Shown here one piece after another: positions 14,951 through 22,257 of a stretch of DNA of 28,365 nucleotides. This DNA comes from Candidatus Magasanikbacteria bacterium RIFCSPHIGHO2_01_FULL_41_23 (lineage in GTDB: Bacteria > Patescibacteria > ABY1 > Magasanikbacterales > UBA922), in contig MFPT01000012.1 of NCBI GenBank assembly GCA_001782805.1, positions 1-28,365 on the forward strand, written 5' to 3'. Both the position numbers and the translations under genes were made by a program. The notes below the pieces were generated by a model that saw only the letters and a list, made by a program, of their open reading frames with translations, ran no database searches and was not told the DNA's origin. How positions within the stretch are numbered: the stretch's first letter is position 1; every line of letters starts with the position of its first letter.

Positions 14951-16423
14951 ATGTACTTGACTAGACATACTTACGAACAAACTTGGCAAGTGCATGGCTA
15001 TACAATGCTTAGTATGGATTTGGGAGTTGCCTTTCCTTTTAGCACAATGAAACACCAGCTCTGTTCGTTTGTAGATAAAAACTGGTTTTTCACTTTTGAG
15101 AATAACGTGGGAAGTATGTATTACAGCAAACAAGAAATGGAGCTTGCTGGATATTGGGGGCAGAATGATTTTTTAGATGACGATTGGTTCGAGCAATATA
15201 TCAACAATAGCCAGAAACTTTACTCTCAAGCTGAAAAATTATTCCAAAAATATACCGAAGAAGTGGTTGTTAAGGCAGATAAAGAAACACTCTACAAAAT
15301 AGTTAGAGAAGTAGGGTTGCTTCTTACCGATCTCTACGGGTATTTCAATTCTTGCCAACCTCAGTGCGTATTCCATCTTGAAAGAGATTTGGAGCAAGAA
15401 ATTAGCAAATCCGTTCCAAAAGAGAAAGTTCGAGAACTGATGCTTGCGTTGGCGCGACCCGAAAATAGAACCTTGCTCGACGAAGAAGAAATAGAATGGC
15501 TAAAATTATGTTCTGCGGAACAGCCAATAAACTCTCTCGAAAAGATATTAGAAAATCACAGCCAGAAGTATGGGATACTCGGTACTTCCGATGGCGGAGC
15601 ATATTATACGGCTGATTACTATAAAAAATTATTTTCAAAGCGAAATATTGCTGAGTCAAAACAAAAACTGGAGAAAAAACTATCGCAAGAAAAAACGGTT
15701 AAAACGCAGAAAGCCACTCTTGTTGAAAAATACAAGATTTCAGAACACGCACAAAAATTAGCAGAAATACTTGCTGTCACGGGACATGAACGTTTTGAAA
15801 TACGTTTGCGCGGCTGGATGCCACTCGATTATTGGATTACAAATCTGCTACTGCCGCATTTGGAAAAACATTTTGGAGTTAAGATTCAGTTTTCGCGACA
15901 ATTCACCTTTTTAGAATTATTGCAATTTTTGTTAGTTGGAGATTATGACAAGACAGAGCTAAAAAAACGAGATGACTATTTTGTAATTGGTATGCGAAAT
16001 GGACAGGTATTTCTAAAGTCCAGCGATGAAGGGAGAATTTATGCTAAATCTTTACTCCCCGATCTCACAAAATATAAAAACGAAATTGAAGGGCAAATTG
16101 CAAAAATGGGTTTTGTACGTGGCCACGCTTATGTACTTCATTGGAATGCAAAAGATGTTGTAAAAGAAATGGAAGAAATGCCTAAAGGATCAATTCTTGT
16201 AGCTGGACAGACAAGACCACAATTGATGCCTGCGATTAGAAAAGCCGCGGCTATCGTAACCGACGAAGGAGGTATTACATCCCACGCGGCCATCGTCTCA
16301 AGAGAATTGGGAATACCTTGTGTTATAGGTACAAAAGTTGCAACTAAAATAATTAAAACTGGGGATTTGATAGAAGTTGATGCCAACGAGGGTATTGTGC
16401 GAATAGCCGAACGCACCAATTAA
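14951..16423 (+). CDS. PEP-utilising-enzyme swivel (phosphohistidine) domain protein
   Basis: The 490-residue protein ends in a complete PEP-utilising-enzyme mobile domain (about 405-490). GSILVAGQTRPQLMPAI leads to the catalytic TSHAAIVSRELGIPCVIGT, with phospho-accepting His at about 445, and closes with GDLIEVDANEGIV. The first 400 residues match neither an ATP-grasp nor the PEP-binding TIM barrel. They contain YGILGTSDGGAYYTADYY, like the segment after the ATP domain in short PEP-synthase-like and rifampin-phosphotransferase-like proteins. The protein therefore carries a phosphate-accepting arm but no visible phosphate donor domain; the stand-alone ATP-grasp at 238-1227 is a possible partner. 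It is the first gene of the tRNA-flanked island, 12 bp before the phosphatase. The target substrate is unknown. Confidence 0.8.
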   Translation: MYLTRHTYEQTWQVHGYTMLSMDLGVAFPFSTMKHQLCSFVDKNWFFTFENNVGSMYYSKQEMELAGYWGQNDFLDDDWFEQYINNSQKLYSQAEKLFQKYTEEVVVKADKETLYKIVREVGLLLTDLYGYFNSCQPQCVFHLERDLEQEISKSVPKEKVRELMLALARPENRTLLDEEEIEWLKLCSAEQPINSLEKILENHSQKYGILGTSDGGAYYTADYYKKLFSKRNIAESKQKLEKKLSQEKTVKTQKATLVEKYKISEHAQKLAEILAVTGHERFEIRLRGWMPLDYWITNLLLPHLEKHFGVKIQFSRQFTFLELLQFLLVGDYDKTELKKRDDYFVIGMRNGQVFLKSSDEGRIYAKSLLPDLTKYKNEIEGQIAKMGFVRGHAYVLHWNAKDVVKEMEEMPKGSILVAGQTRPQLMPAIRKAAAIVTDEGGITSHAAIVSRELGIPCVIGTKVATKIIKTGDLIEVDANEGIVRIAERTN

Positions 16424-16435
16424 CACTTCAAAAAT

Positions 16436-17326
16436 ATGAACGAAAACATGGAAAACTATAAACAATTTGAAACAATACGCCATGGGGAGAAACATGGCGA
16501 GGAATTGTCCGAAGTTGGTATCGAGCAATCAAAAATTAAGGCACAAGAGTTGCTCGAAGAAATTAAAGCAGCCCCCGACGGCTCTGTTTTTTATGCGATG
16601 TCGTCAAATGTTGGGCGTGCGATAGAAACGAGGGATGTAATTGAATCTGAATTGATAACATTAGCAGAAAATGAACAGGGCATAGAATTTATCTCTGTTC
16701 AGGATGTTGAAAAAATAAAACAAGCCAAGGGTGATAAGACTAAGAAATATGTTATAACAGGTCTTCAACCGAGTACCGCACTTGGTTTTAACGAAAGAAC
16801 ACCATCACTTTCGGCATTTCTTAAATTCAAGAAAGCATACAAAAATAACGAGGATTTGATTGGGCAAACTTGGGCGGCTAAATCTGGCGAACTTGAAAAG
16901 CTAAAAGAAAAAATCAGACAAGAAATTCCCGACTTGGACGTTTCCGGAATAAATCCAAAAGAGTTTGACGAAACACCCGAAGAAGCAGCTCTAAAATATA
17001 TTCGTCTCATGAAAAGAATGGCCGAGATAACAGAGAAATATTTTCCTGATCATCCATGGAAAGGATTACAAATCGGCCACAATCTTTCCGCTGACTTCGC
17101 GGCTTTGGCCATGCTCGACAAAAATATTTCCGTAGAATCAATTGAGGAGTTGGGAGGAAAGTTTCGCCAGTTTTTAGAATCAGCACATTTTGAGTTAAAG
17201 GATGGAAAAATTGTGGCAAAATACCGTGATCAAGAAGTGGAACAAGAAAAAGATTTGGACGGGATCATTCAGGATTTAGAAAAGGCATCGGAGGAACGAA
17301 AAAAAGAGTGGGGAGCAGTTTCGTGA
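16436..17326 (+). CDS. Histidine-phosphatase superfamily (RHG) protein
   Basis: The 296-residue protein has the phosphoglycerate-mutase-like catalytic signature near its N-terminus: RHGEKHGEELSEVGIEQ, with R15 and the nucleophile H16. Arg61 in NVGRAIETRD and His215 in QIGHN supply the other pocket residues. The C-terminal 60 or so residues are very acidic and lysine-rich and probably helical. The family includes sugar-phosphate mutases, nucleotide phosphatases and the phosphohistidine phosphatase SixA. Being 12 bp downstream of a phosphohistidine swivel protein makes a phosphohistidine or shared small-molecule role possible, but this is inference. An internal start at Met5 cannot be excluded. 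It ends in TGA. Confidence 0.8.
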   Translation: MNENMENYKQFETIRHGEKHGEELSEVGIEQSKIKAQELLEEIKAAPDGSVFYAMSSNVGRAIETRDVIESELITLAENEQGIEFISVQDVEKIKQAKGDKTKKYVITGLQPSTALGFNERTPSLSAFLKFKKAYKNNEDLIGQTWAAKSGELEKLKEKIRQEIPDLDVSGINPKEFDETPEEAALKYIRLMKRMAEITEKYFPDHPWKGLQIGHNLSADFAALAMLDKNISVESIEELGGKFRQFLESAHFELKDGKIVAKYRDQEVEQEKDLDGIIQDLEKASEERKKEWGAVS

Positions 17327-17399
17327 AGTTCGCCGAATCGAATTTTTGATAAAATGGGTTCCAACATAGTCGTAAAGATGCTCCATGATGTTTCAGGCT

Positions 17400-17428
17400 T
17401 TGACTGACGGTTAAATTCATGATAAAGT
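17400..17428 (+). promoter_or_regulatory. Probable promoter of the HicB/HicA-like pair
   Basis: TTGACT (17400-17405) and TAAAGT (17423-17428) are separated by 17 bp, within the 90-bp gap after the phosphatase gene. This position argues for a HicB start at 17443 or later rather than the ATG at 17419. Confidence 0.5.
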
Positions 17429-17442
17429 ACAAATACAAATAT

Positions 17443-17772
17443 ATGAGTTTTATAAAAAAAATGAAAGACACAGCCATTAAATTTTTACTCGGAAATTCCG
17501 CCGTGCCGCGCGGTCTTTTTGAATTACAGCAATATTTTTCTCATAATGAACCTATAAATTTTCGACACGAGAAGGGTGACGACGGAAAAATTATCGCCAT
17601 CAGTATAAATTTCCGACACGGATCAATTGTTACCACAGGAAAAAATCAAGAAGAATTGGACTCAAACATCAAAGATGCAATTCTGACTTCATTCGATGTA
17701 CCGTCATCCTACGCGATTGAAGCAGGACTACAGAGAGTGGGCGAATCAAGGGGGGAATATGCCACCACGTAG
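17443..17772 (+). CDS. hicB: HicB-like antitoxin
   Basis: The protein has 109 residues from the ATG at 17443, or 117 from 17419, which lies inside the likely promoter; an ATG at 17461 is a third option. The central part, ISINFRHGSIVTTGKNQEELDSNIKDAIL, has the HicB pattern of a beta hairpin, a glycine turn and a helix with EEL and AI. The N-terminal 30 residues (FLLGNSAVPRGLFELQQYF) are not typical. No clear DNA-binding helix-turn-helix is seen, though antitoxins of this type often have one. The next gene, a HicA-like protein, starts 14 bp before this stop, so the two are translated together. The antitoxin-first order is the reverse of the E. coli hicAB locus. Confidence 0.65.
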   Translation: MSFIKKMKDTAIKFLLGNSAVPRGLFELQQYFSHNEPINFRHEKGDDGKIIAISINFRHGSIVTTGKNQEELDSNIKDAILTSFDVPSSYAIEAGLQRVGESRGEYATT

Positions 17773-18004
17773 CGAACTTCCCGGTGAAATAAAACGTAAA
17801 AAATTTGTAAGTGCTTTGGAACGCTTAGGTTTTAGTATAAACAAAGTCGGTGGCGACGGAAGTCATTACAAAGCTGTTTGGCCTAAAACGCAAAAATCAA
17901 TCGCCATTCCACTGGATTTACGTAAAGATGTATTATACTATCTGCTTAAAGAGATAGAACAATATAGTGGCATAACGTGGGAAGAGATAAATAAAGAATT
18001 ATAA
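17759..18004 (+). CDS. hicA: HicA-like mRNA interferase toxin
   Basis: An 81-residue basic protein with the double-stranded RNA-binding-like HicA fold. KRKKFVSALERLGFSINKVGGDGSHYK carries the catalytic His (H36) in the GSHY motif, followed by a beta strand (SIAIPLD) and a final helix (KDVLYYLLKEIE). HicA toxins cleave mRNA and are neutralised by HicB. The ATG at 17759 is chosen because it has a good Shine-Dalgarno (AGGGGG, about 17749-17754) and because the family starts here; an upstream in-frame start would overlap hicB by 77 bp. It ends 4 bp before the tRNA-Thr gene, so the pair abuts the right island boundary. Confidence 0.75.
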   Translation: MPPRSELPGEIKRKKFVSALERLGFSINKVGGDGSHYKAVWPKTQKSIAIPLDLRKDVLYYLLKEIEQYSGITWEEINKEL

Positions 18005-18006
18005 AT

Positions 18007-18041
18007 ATGCCCCCTTAGTTCAGTGGCAGAACGGTGGTATC
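18007..18041 (+). repeat. 35-bp direct repeat, right copy (within intact tRNA-Thr)
   Basis: Identical to 14785-14819. Here it forms the 5' half of a complete tRNA-Thr. Identity ends in the anticodon loop, within the anticodon (after C34), which would be the crossover limit if this arose by site-specific recombination. Confidence 0.75.
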
Positions 18042-18079
18042 GTAAACCACAGACATCAGTTCGATTCTGATAGAGGGCT
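18009..18079 (+). tRNA. tRNA-Thr (anticodon CGT)
   Basis: The acceptor GCCCCCT (18009-18015) pairs with AGAGGGC (18072-18078) with one C-A mismatch at the fifth pair. The D arm is GTTC/GAAC. The anticodon stem GTGGT/ACCAC holds loop ATCGTAA, so the anticodon is CGT (18041-18043). The T arm is ATCAG/CTGAT. The discriminator is T and CCA is not encoded (TCAA follows), unlike the other three tRNAs here. It should be functional after CCA addition if the mismatch is tolerated. Confidence 0.85.
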
Positions 18080-18087
18080 CAAATAAG

Positions 18088-18111
18088 AAAACTACTTGCA
18101 GGTAGTTTTTT
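18088..18111 (+). terminator. Rho-independent terminator after tRNA-Thr
   Basis: AAAACTAC (18088-18095) pairs with GTAGTTTT (18102-18109) across a 6-nt loop, followed by more T residues. It closes the tRNA-Thr transcript before the ftsE promoter. Confidence 0.75.
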
Positions 18112-18125
18112 CTTACTATTTTTTA

Positions 18126-18134
18126 TGCTATACT
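18126..18134 (+). promoter_or_regulatory. Extended -10 promoter for ftsEX
   Basis: TGC followed by TATACT (18129-18134) is an extended -10. The region 17 bp upstream is a T run rather than a clear -35. It lies 57 nt before the ftsE ATG and just after a terminator, as expected for the ftsEX promoter. Confidence 0.6.
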
Positions 18135-18191
18135 GTAAACCAGTAGTTTAGACTGTTCGATAAACTCACTGCAAGCAGGCTCATCATAAAT

Positions 18192-18875
18192 ATGATTAAT
18201 TTGCACGGTGTCAGCAAAAAATACGGCCGCGAATCAATCGCATTGCACAATATTTCGGTTTCCATTGGCGCGGGCGAGTTTGTGTCAGTTGTCGGACAAA
18301 GTGGAACCGGTAAAACAACTTTGGTAAAATTATTGATTGCTGAAGAGCGACCGACGAACGGCAAAATTAGTATCGGTGGTTGGGATATAACCAAAATCCG
18401 CCAGTCAGAAATACCGCTCCTACGTCGGCAAATCGGCGTTATTTTTCAGGATTTTAAATTATTGCCCAATAAAACCACGACGGAAAATGTTGCTTTTGCT
18501 TTGGAAGTGGCCGGAGAACGAACCAAACGAATTCGTGAAATTGTGCCCCGCGTCTTGGATATTGTGGGACTGAATTCCAAGAGCAGAAATTTTCCGCATC
18601 AATTATCTGGCGGAGAACAACAGCGTGTGGCAATTGCGCGTTCATTGGTGCATCGTCCCAAAATTTTGGTGGCCGATGAGCCGACCGGCAACCTTGATGC
18701 GATTAACACTCACGAAATTATAGAGATATTAAAAAAAATAAACAGCTTTGGCACAACGGTCGTGCTCGTAACGCACAATCGCGAGATCGTCAATCATCTG
18801 AATCGGCGCGTTATTTCACTTTCCGAAGGAACAATTATGTCAGATGAAGAACAAGGCAAATATAAATTGACTTAA
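18192..18875 (+). CDS. ftsE: Cell division ABC transporter ATPase FtsE
   Basis: FtsE is the cytoplasmic ATPase that drives FtsX to activate peptidoglycan hydrolases at the septum. The 227-residue protein has Walker A GQSGTGKT (35-42), a Q-loop (IFQDFKLLPNKTTTENVAFAL), the signature LSGGEQQ (138-144), Walker B ILVADE (158-163) and the D-loop PTGNLD. RRQIGVIFQDFKLLPNKT is typical of FtsE rather than of other MacB-like ATPases. ftsX follows after 2 bp. The start at 18192 gives the standard MINLHGVSKKYG N-terminus. Confidence 0.95.
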   Translation: MINLHGVSKKYGRESIALHNISVSIGAGEFVSVVGQSGTGKTTLVKLLIAEERPTNGKISIGGWDITKIRQSEIPLLRRQIGVIFQDFKLLPNKTTTENVAFALEVAGERTKRIREIVPRVLDIVGLNSKSRNFPHQLSGGEQQRVAIARSLVHRPKILVADEPTGNLDAINTHEIIEILKKINSFGTTVVLVTHNREIVNHLNRRVISLSEGTIMSDEEQGKYKLT

Positions 18876-18877
18876 CT

Positions 18878-19789
18878 ATGTTAACCTCGTTTTGGCGCGT
18901 CATTAAATTTTCTTTGCTGGATCTGGGCCGGAATTTCAGTTTGGCCTGCATGACAATTTTAGTACTCACGCTTTTATTGATTTCCGTCAATACTCTTCTT
19001 GGCGTGCGCCTCATTACACAAGCCGGCATTAAAGTTATTAAACAAAAAATTGATTTGAGCATTTATCTCAAACCAAGCGTAACCAATAATGAAATCAAAA
19101 TTCTGGAAGAAAAAATCAAATCAATTCCTGAAGTGAAAAATGTACGACTGACCAGTCGCGAGCAAGCTTTGGAGGATTTTAAGGCACAGTATCAAGATCA
19201 GCCCGAAATTATTGCGGCCTTGTCCGAGGTTGGAGACAATCCGCTTGGTCCGGCCTTTGTGGTTAAGACTGATGATCCCAAAGATTATGAAAAAATAGTT
19301 TTGCTGATTTCCAAACCCGAATATGCCAATTTAATTGAAGATAAAACCTTTGCGGATACACAAACCGCAATTGAAAATATAACTAATATCACCGCTCGAA
19401 TTCAAGAATTCGCTCTCGCCATTTCCTTTTTATTTGGCTTAATTGCCGTCACGATTGTTTATACTACTTTTCGAGTGGCGATTTATACGGAACGTCTGGA
19501 GATTGGCATCAAAAAATTGGTTGGCGCCAATAATTGGTTTATTCGTGGCCCTTATTTGATTGAAGCAATCATTTTGAGCACCATTAGTTTGGGAATTTCT
19601 CTTGGTGCCATGTGGGCGGCGACGCGCGCGATTGACCCTTATTTTGCACCGCTTTTGGGCCAAGCAAATCTATTGACAAACTACCTTTCGAGCCATATAC
19701 TTCTGGTCGCCGGTTTTGAATATGTAGTCGTACTTTTTTTGACTATTTTTACCAGCGCGATGGCAATGCGTCAATACTTAAAAGCCTGA
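18878..19789 (+). CDS. ftsX: Cell division ABC transporter permease FtsX
   Basis: The 303-residue protein has the FtsX layout: one N-terminal helix (about 20-45), an extracellular domain of about 110 residues and three C-terminal helices from about residue 170. The extracellular domain contains DLSIYLKPSVTNNEIKILEEKIKSIPEVKNVRLTSREQALEDFK, the standard FtsX start. ERLEIGIKKLVGANNWFIRGPYLIEAI in the cytoplasmic loop is the FtsX/MacB coupling segment that docks on FtsE. It activates cell-wall hydrolases across the membrane. Translation is probably coupled to ftsE through the 2-bp gap. Confidence 0.95.
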   Translation: MLTSFWRVIKFSLLDLGRNFSLACMTILVLTLLLISVNTLLGVRLITQAGIKVIKQKIDLSIYLKPSVTNNEIKILEEKIKSIPEVKNVRLTSREQALEDFKAQYQDQPEIIAALSEVGDNPLGPAFVVKTDDPKDYEKIVLLISKPEYANLIEDKTFADTQTAIENITNITARIQEFALAISFLFGLIAVTIVYTTFRVAIYTERLEIGIKKLVGANNWFIRGPYLIEAIILSTISLGISLGAMWAATRAIDPYFAPLLGQANLLTNYLSSHILLVAGFEYVVVLFLTIFTSAMAMRQYLKA

Positions 19790-19794
19790 CCCTT

Positions 19795-19836
19795 CAACAG
19801 GTTCAGGATCTTCGTCTCGACATAGTCGGGACTCGA
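19795..19836 (+). repeat. Degenerate dispersed palindromic repeat before tRNA-Gln
   Basis: An 8-bp hairpin, GTCTCGAC-ATA-GTCGGGAC (19814-19832, one G-T pair), lies after a segment resembling the widespread CCCTTCGACAAGCTCAGG class of bacterial palindromic repeats. A close relative, GTCCCGAC-GAA-GTCGGGAC, lies in the tRNA-Asn intron at 27263-27281. It could also act as a terminator for ftsEX, but it lacks a T run. Confidence 0.5.
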
Positions 19837-19910
19837 TCGGGGATCGTCTAATGGTAGGACAGTAGCCTTTGAAGCTGCGTATCGGGGTTCGAATCCCTGT
19901 CCCCGAGCCA
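19837..19910 (+). tRNA. tRNA-Gln (anticodon TTG)
   Basis: The acceptor TCGGGGA (19837-19843) pairs with TCCCCGA (19900-19906). The anticodon stem GTAGC/GCTGC encloses loop CTTTGAA, giving anticodon TTG at 19869-19871. The T arm contains GGTTCGAATCC. The discriminator is G, as usual for tRNA-Gln, and CCA is encoded. It is a normal substrate for MnmA (1255-2322). Confidence 0.93.
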
Positions 19911-19921
19911 AATTTTGTCTA

Positions 19922-19950
19922 TTGTCTAATAGATTAAAAACGTGTACACT
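19922..19950 (+). promoter_or_regulatory. Probable promoter of the mevalonate operon
   Basis: TTGTCT (19922-19927) and TACACT (19945-19950) are 17 bp apart. The pair lies just after tRNA-Gln and about 70 nt before the chosen HMG-CoA reductase ATG. CTAC-TGA-GTAG (near 19949-19959) forms a short hairpin at the expected transcript start. Confidence 0.55.
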
Positions 19951-20022
19951 ACTGAGTAGCTAAAGTTGGCTATTTTTTATTTAGTCATTTTTTGGATAAT
20001 AAAAGTAAAAATTCGTGTCATT

Positions 20023-21180
20023 ATGGTATCGTTTAATATAAAAAAAGACATTTCGGAAAAAGGGAAGATGAAACAAAGGCAGAAATTACTGAAATCAATG
20101 ATCCGCTCTGATTTGACTGAACTTTTTCAAACATCGCTCGATATAAACAAAGTTGCCAAAAAAAATTGTGAAAACTTTATTGGCAGTGTGGAGATTCCGG
20201 TTGGTTTGGCCGGTCCACTGCAAATACAATCAGATATTTTGCCCAAACAGATTATTATTCCCTTGGCTACAACCGAAGGCGCTTTGGTGGCAAGCACTAA
20301 TCGAGGTGCCAAAGTTATTAACCTGTCCCAAACTGGGAAAGTTTTGGTAAAAAAAATCGGCATGACCAGAGCTCCGGTTTTTAAATGCCAAGATATTACG
20401 GCCGCCCAGGAATTTAAAACTTTTTTGGAAGATAATTTTGTTGAGCTTAAAAAAATTTCAGAATCAACGAGCAATCATCTTAAACTTTTGTCCTTTAACT
20501 GCTGGACTCGAGGCCAATATGTATTTGTGCGTTTTGTCTTTGATACCGATAAAGCCATGGGAATGAATATGGTAACAATTGCGCTTAAACATGTCTGGTC
20601 TGAATATGTATCAAAAAAAACCAAAGCGGAATTGATTTCTTTATCCGGCAATGTGTGCGCTGATAAAAAAGATTCATTGGTTAACAGAATTTTAGGCAGG
20701 GGATACAGTGTCGAGGCGGAAGTTTTTATACCTCCTGAAATTGTTACTGAAGTTCTACAAACAACCAAAGAAAAATTTTACGAAACTCATATTGTAAAAA
20801 ATTTGATTGGCAGTAACATTGCCGGATCATTTTCGCAAAATATGCAGGCCGCAAATATTATTGCCGCGGTTTTTTTGGCCACTGGTCAAGATGTGGCTCA
20901 TGTAGTAGAAGCCAGTCAATGCGCCACAACTGTGACGATTGAAGGTGAGAATCTTTATGTAGCGGTTTCATTGCCAAATATAAATCTGGGTGTTACGGGC
21001 GGAGGAACTTGGCTGCCAGCGCAAGCACAAGCCAGAAAATTAATACAGGAAGGCGGGGAAATAGATTCCAAACAATTGGCAGCCGCAGTTGGTATCGGTG
21101 TTTTGGCCGGAGAAATTTCCGGTTTGGCATCACTGGCCAATAATTCTTTGGCTGATGCTCATCAAAAATTTGCTCGTTAA
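20023..21180 (+). CDS. hmgA: 3-hydroxy-3-methylglutaryl-CoA reductase, class I type
   Basis: This enzyme reduces HMG-CoA to mevalonate with two NAD(P)H, the committed step of the pathway. Class I residues are all found: Glu50 in ENFIGSVEIPVGLAGPL, Lys215 in VCADKKDS, Asp290 in GQDVAH and His380 in ADAHQKFAR, plus TTEGALVASTNRGAKVI and AMGMNMV (cofactor region). It is 385 residues, soluble, without the membrane anchor of eukaryotic forms. The C-terminus stops five residues after the catalytic His, shorter than most. The ATG at 20023 is preferred; an in-frame TTG at 19966 would add a non-family hydrophobic stretch. It is the first gene of the operon running to 26562. Confidence 0.93.
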   Translation: MVSFNIKKDISEKGKMKQRQKLLKSMIRSDLTELFQTSLDINKVAKKNCENFIGSVEIPVGLAGPLQIQSDILPKQIIIPLATTEGALVASTNRGAKVINLSQTGKVLVKKIGMTRAPVFKCQDITAAQEFKTFLEDNFVELKKISESTSNHLKLLSFNCWTRGQYVFVRFVFDTDKAMGMNMVTIALKHVWSEYVSKKTKAELISLSGNVCADKKDSLVNRILGRGYSVEAEVFIPPEIVTEVLQTTKEKFYETHIVKNLIGSNIAGSFSQNMQAANIIAAVFLATGQDVAHVVEASQCATTVTIEGENLYVAVSLPNINLGVTGGGTWLPAQAQARKLIQEGGEIDSKQLAAAVGIGVLAGEISGLASLANNSLADAHQKFAR

Positions 21181-21192
21181 TTTAGTTTTTTT

Positions 21193-22245
21193 ATGATTTG
21201 CTCTTCTCCGGTTGGAATTGTCTCGTATGGAACTCATATACCGAGTTTAGTCGTCTCTTTGAGTGAAATAGAAAAATCACATCATAAACCAATTGGATCA
21301 GTGTCCGCGGCTTTGCAAGTCAAACAAAAAACCGTTCCGAATCTGGATGAAGATACCATTACTATGGCCTATGAATCTGCTTTGCAAGCGCTGGAACGGG
21401 ATCCAAACGTCGATAAAGAAAAAATACAAGCACTTTTTGTCGGCAGTGAAAGTCATCCTTATGCAGTAAAACCATCCGGTTCAGTGTTAATAGAGGCTTT
21501 AAATTTAAGCCCTTACATAGGCATGGCTGACTTGCAGTTTGCATGTAAAGCCGGAACACAATCTTTGCAAATCTGTTTTTCCTATGTTTTGTCCGGCATG
21601 GCGCAATATGCTTTAGCCATTGGATCAGACACTGCACAATCAAAAGTCGGTGATGTTTTGGAATATACCGCCGCGGCTGGGGCGGCCAGTTTTATTGTTG
21701 GTAATGATTCAATCATTCTTAAATTGCTGGCGACTAATTCTTATGCCACTGACACGCCGGATTTTTGGCGCAGACCAATGGAAGAATATCCTCAACACAC
21801 TGGTCGTTTTACGGGTGAACCGGCTTATTTTCATCATATTGAAGCATCAACAAAAAAAATACTTGGGGAAACCGGACTAAAACCGTCTGATATAGATTTT
21901 TGTATTTTTCATACTCCCAATGGAATTTTTCCACGTTTAATAGCGAAGAAGTTAGGTTTTACCGATGAGCAAGTTGCTCCTGGTTTGATTGTGGAAAAAA
22001 TCGGCAATTGTTACGCGGCTATGACTATGCTGGCATTATCCGCGGTGTTGGATGTGGCGCAAAAAAATCAAAAAATATTGTTGACTTCGTACGGATCTGG
22101 CGCGGGCGCTGATTCGTTCTTATTTGAAACCACGGAATTGCTGGTAGAGAAAAGAAATACTTGGCATGATTTTGTTAATGATAAAATCACTCATGGCAAA
22201 AATGTGACTTATTCTGGATATATTAATTTGATTGATAGAAAATAA
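21193..22245 (+). CDS. HMG-CoA synthase, archaeal type
   Basis: It condenses acetyl-CoA with acetoacetyl-CoA to HMG-CoA. The 350-residue protein is of the compact archaeal kind (eukaryotic forms have 450 or more). Catalytic residues are visible: Glu86 in GSESHPYAVKPS, Cys118 in FACKAGTQSLQ, His240 in FHTPNG and Asn272 in GNCYAA. The N-terminal PVGIVSYGTHIP matches the archaeal start. It follows the reductase by 12 bp and is followed by thiolase (12 bp) and DUF35, the order in which these three proteins form a channelling complex in methanogenic archaea (Methanothermococcus). That they form such a complex here is inference. Confidence 0.93.
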   Translation: MICSSPVGIVSYGTHIPSLVVSLSEIEKSHHKPIGSVSAALQVKQKTVPNLDEDTITMAYESALQALERDPNVDKEKIQALFVGSESHPYAVKPSGSVLIEALNLSPYIGMADLQFACKAGTQSLQICFSYVLSGMAQYALAIGSDTAQSKVGDVLEYTAAAGAASFIVGNDSIILKLLATNSYATDTPDFWRRPMEEYPQHTGRFTGEPAYFHHIEASTKKILGETGLKPSDIDFCIFHTPNGIFPRLIAKKLGFTDEQVAPGLIVEKIGNCYAAMTMLALSAVLDVAQKNQKILLTSYGSGAGADSFLFETTELLVEKRNTWHDFVNDKITHGKNVTYSGYINLIDRK

Positions 22246-22257
22246 TGCTGTATTAAT

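Noticed and set aside
14951..18004. Integrase, transposase or CRISPR in the island
   Set aside because: All genes between the repeats were inspected and none is a recombinase; no regularly spaced repeats were seen anywhere in the window.
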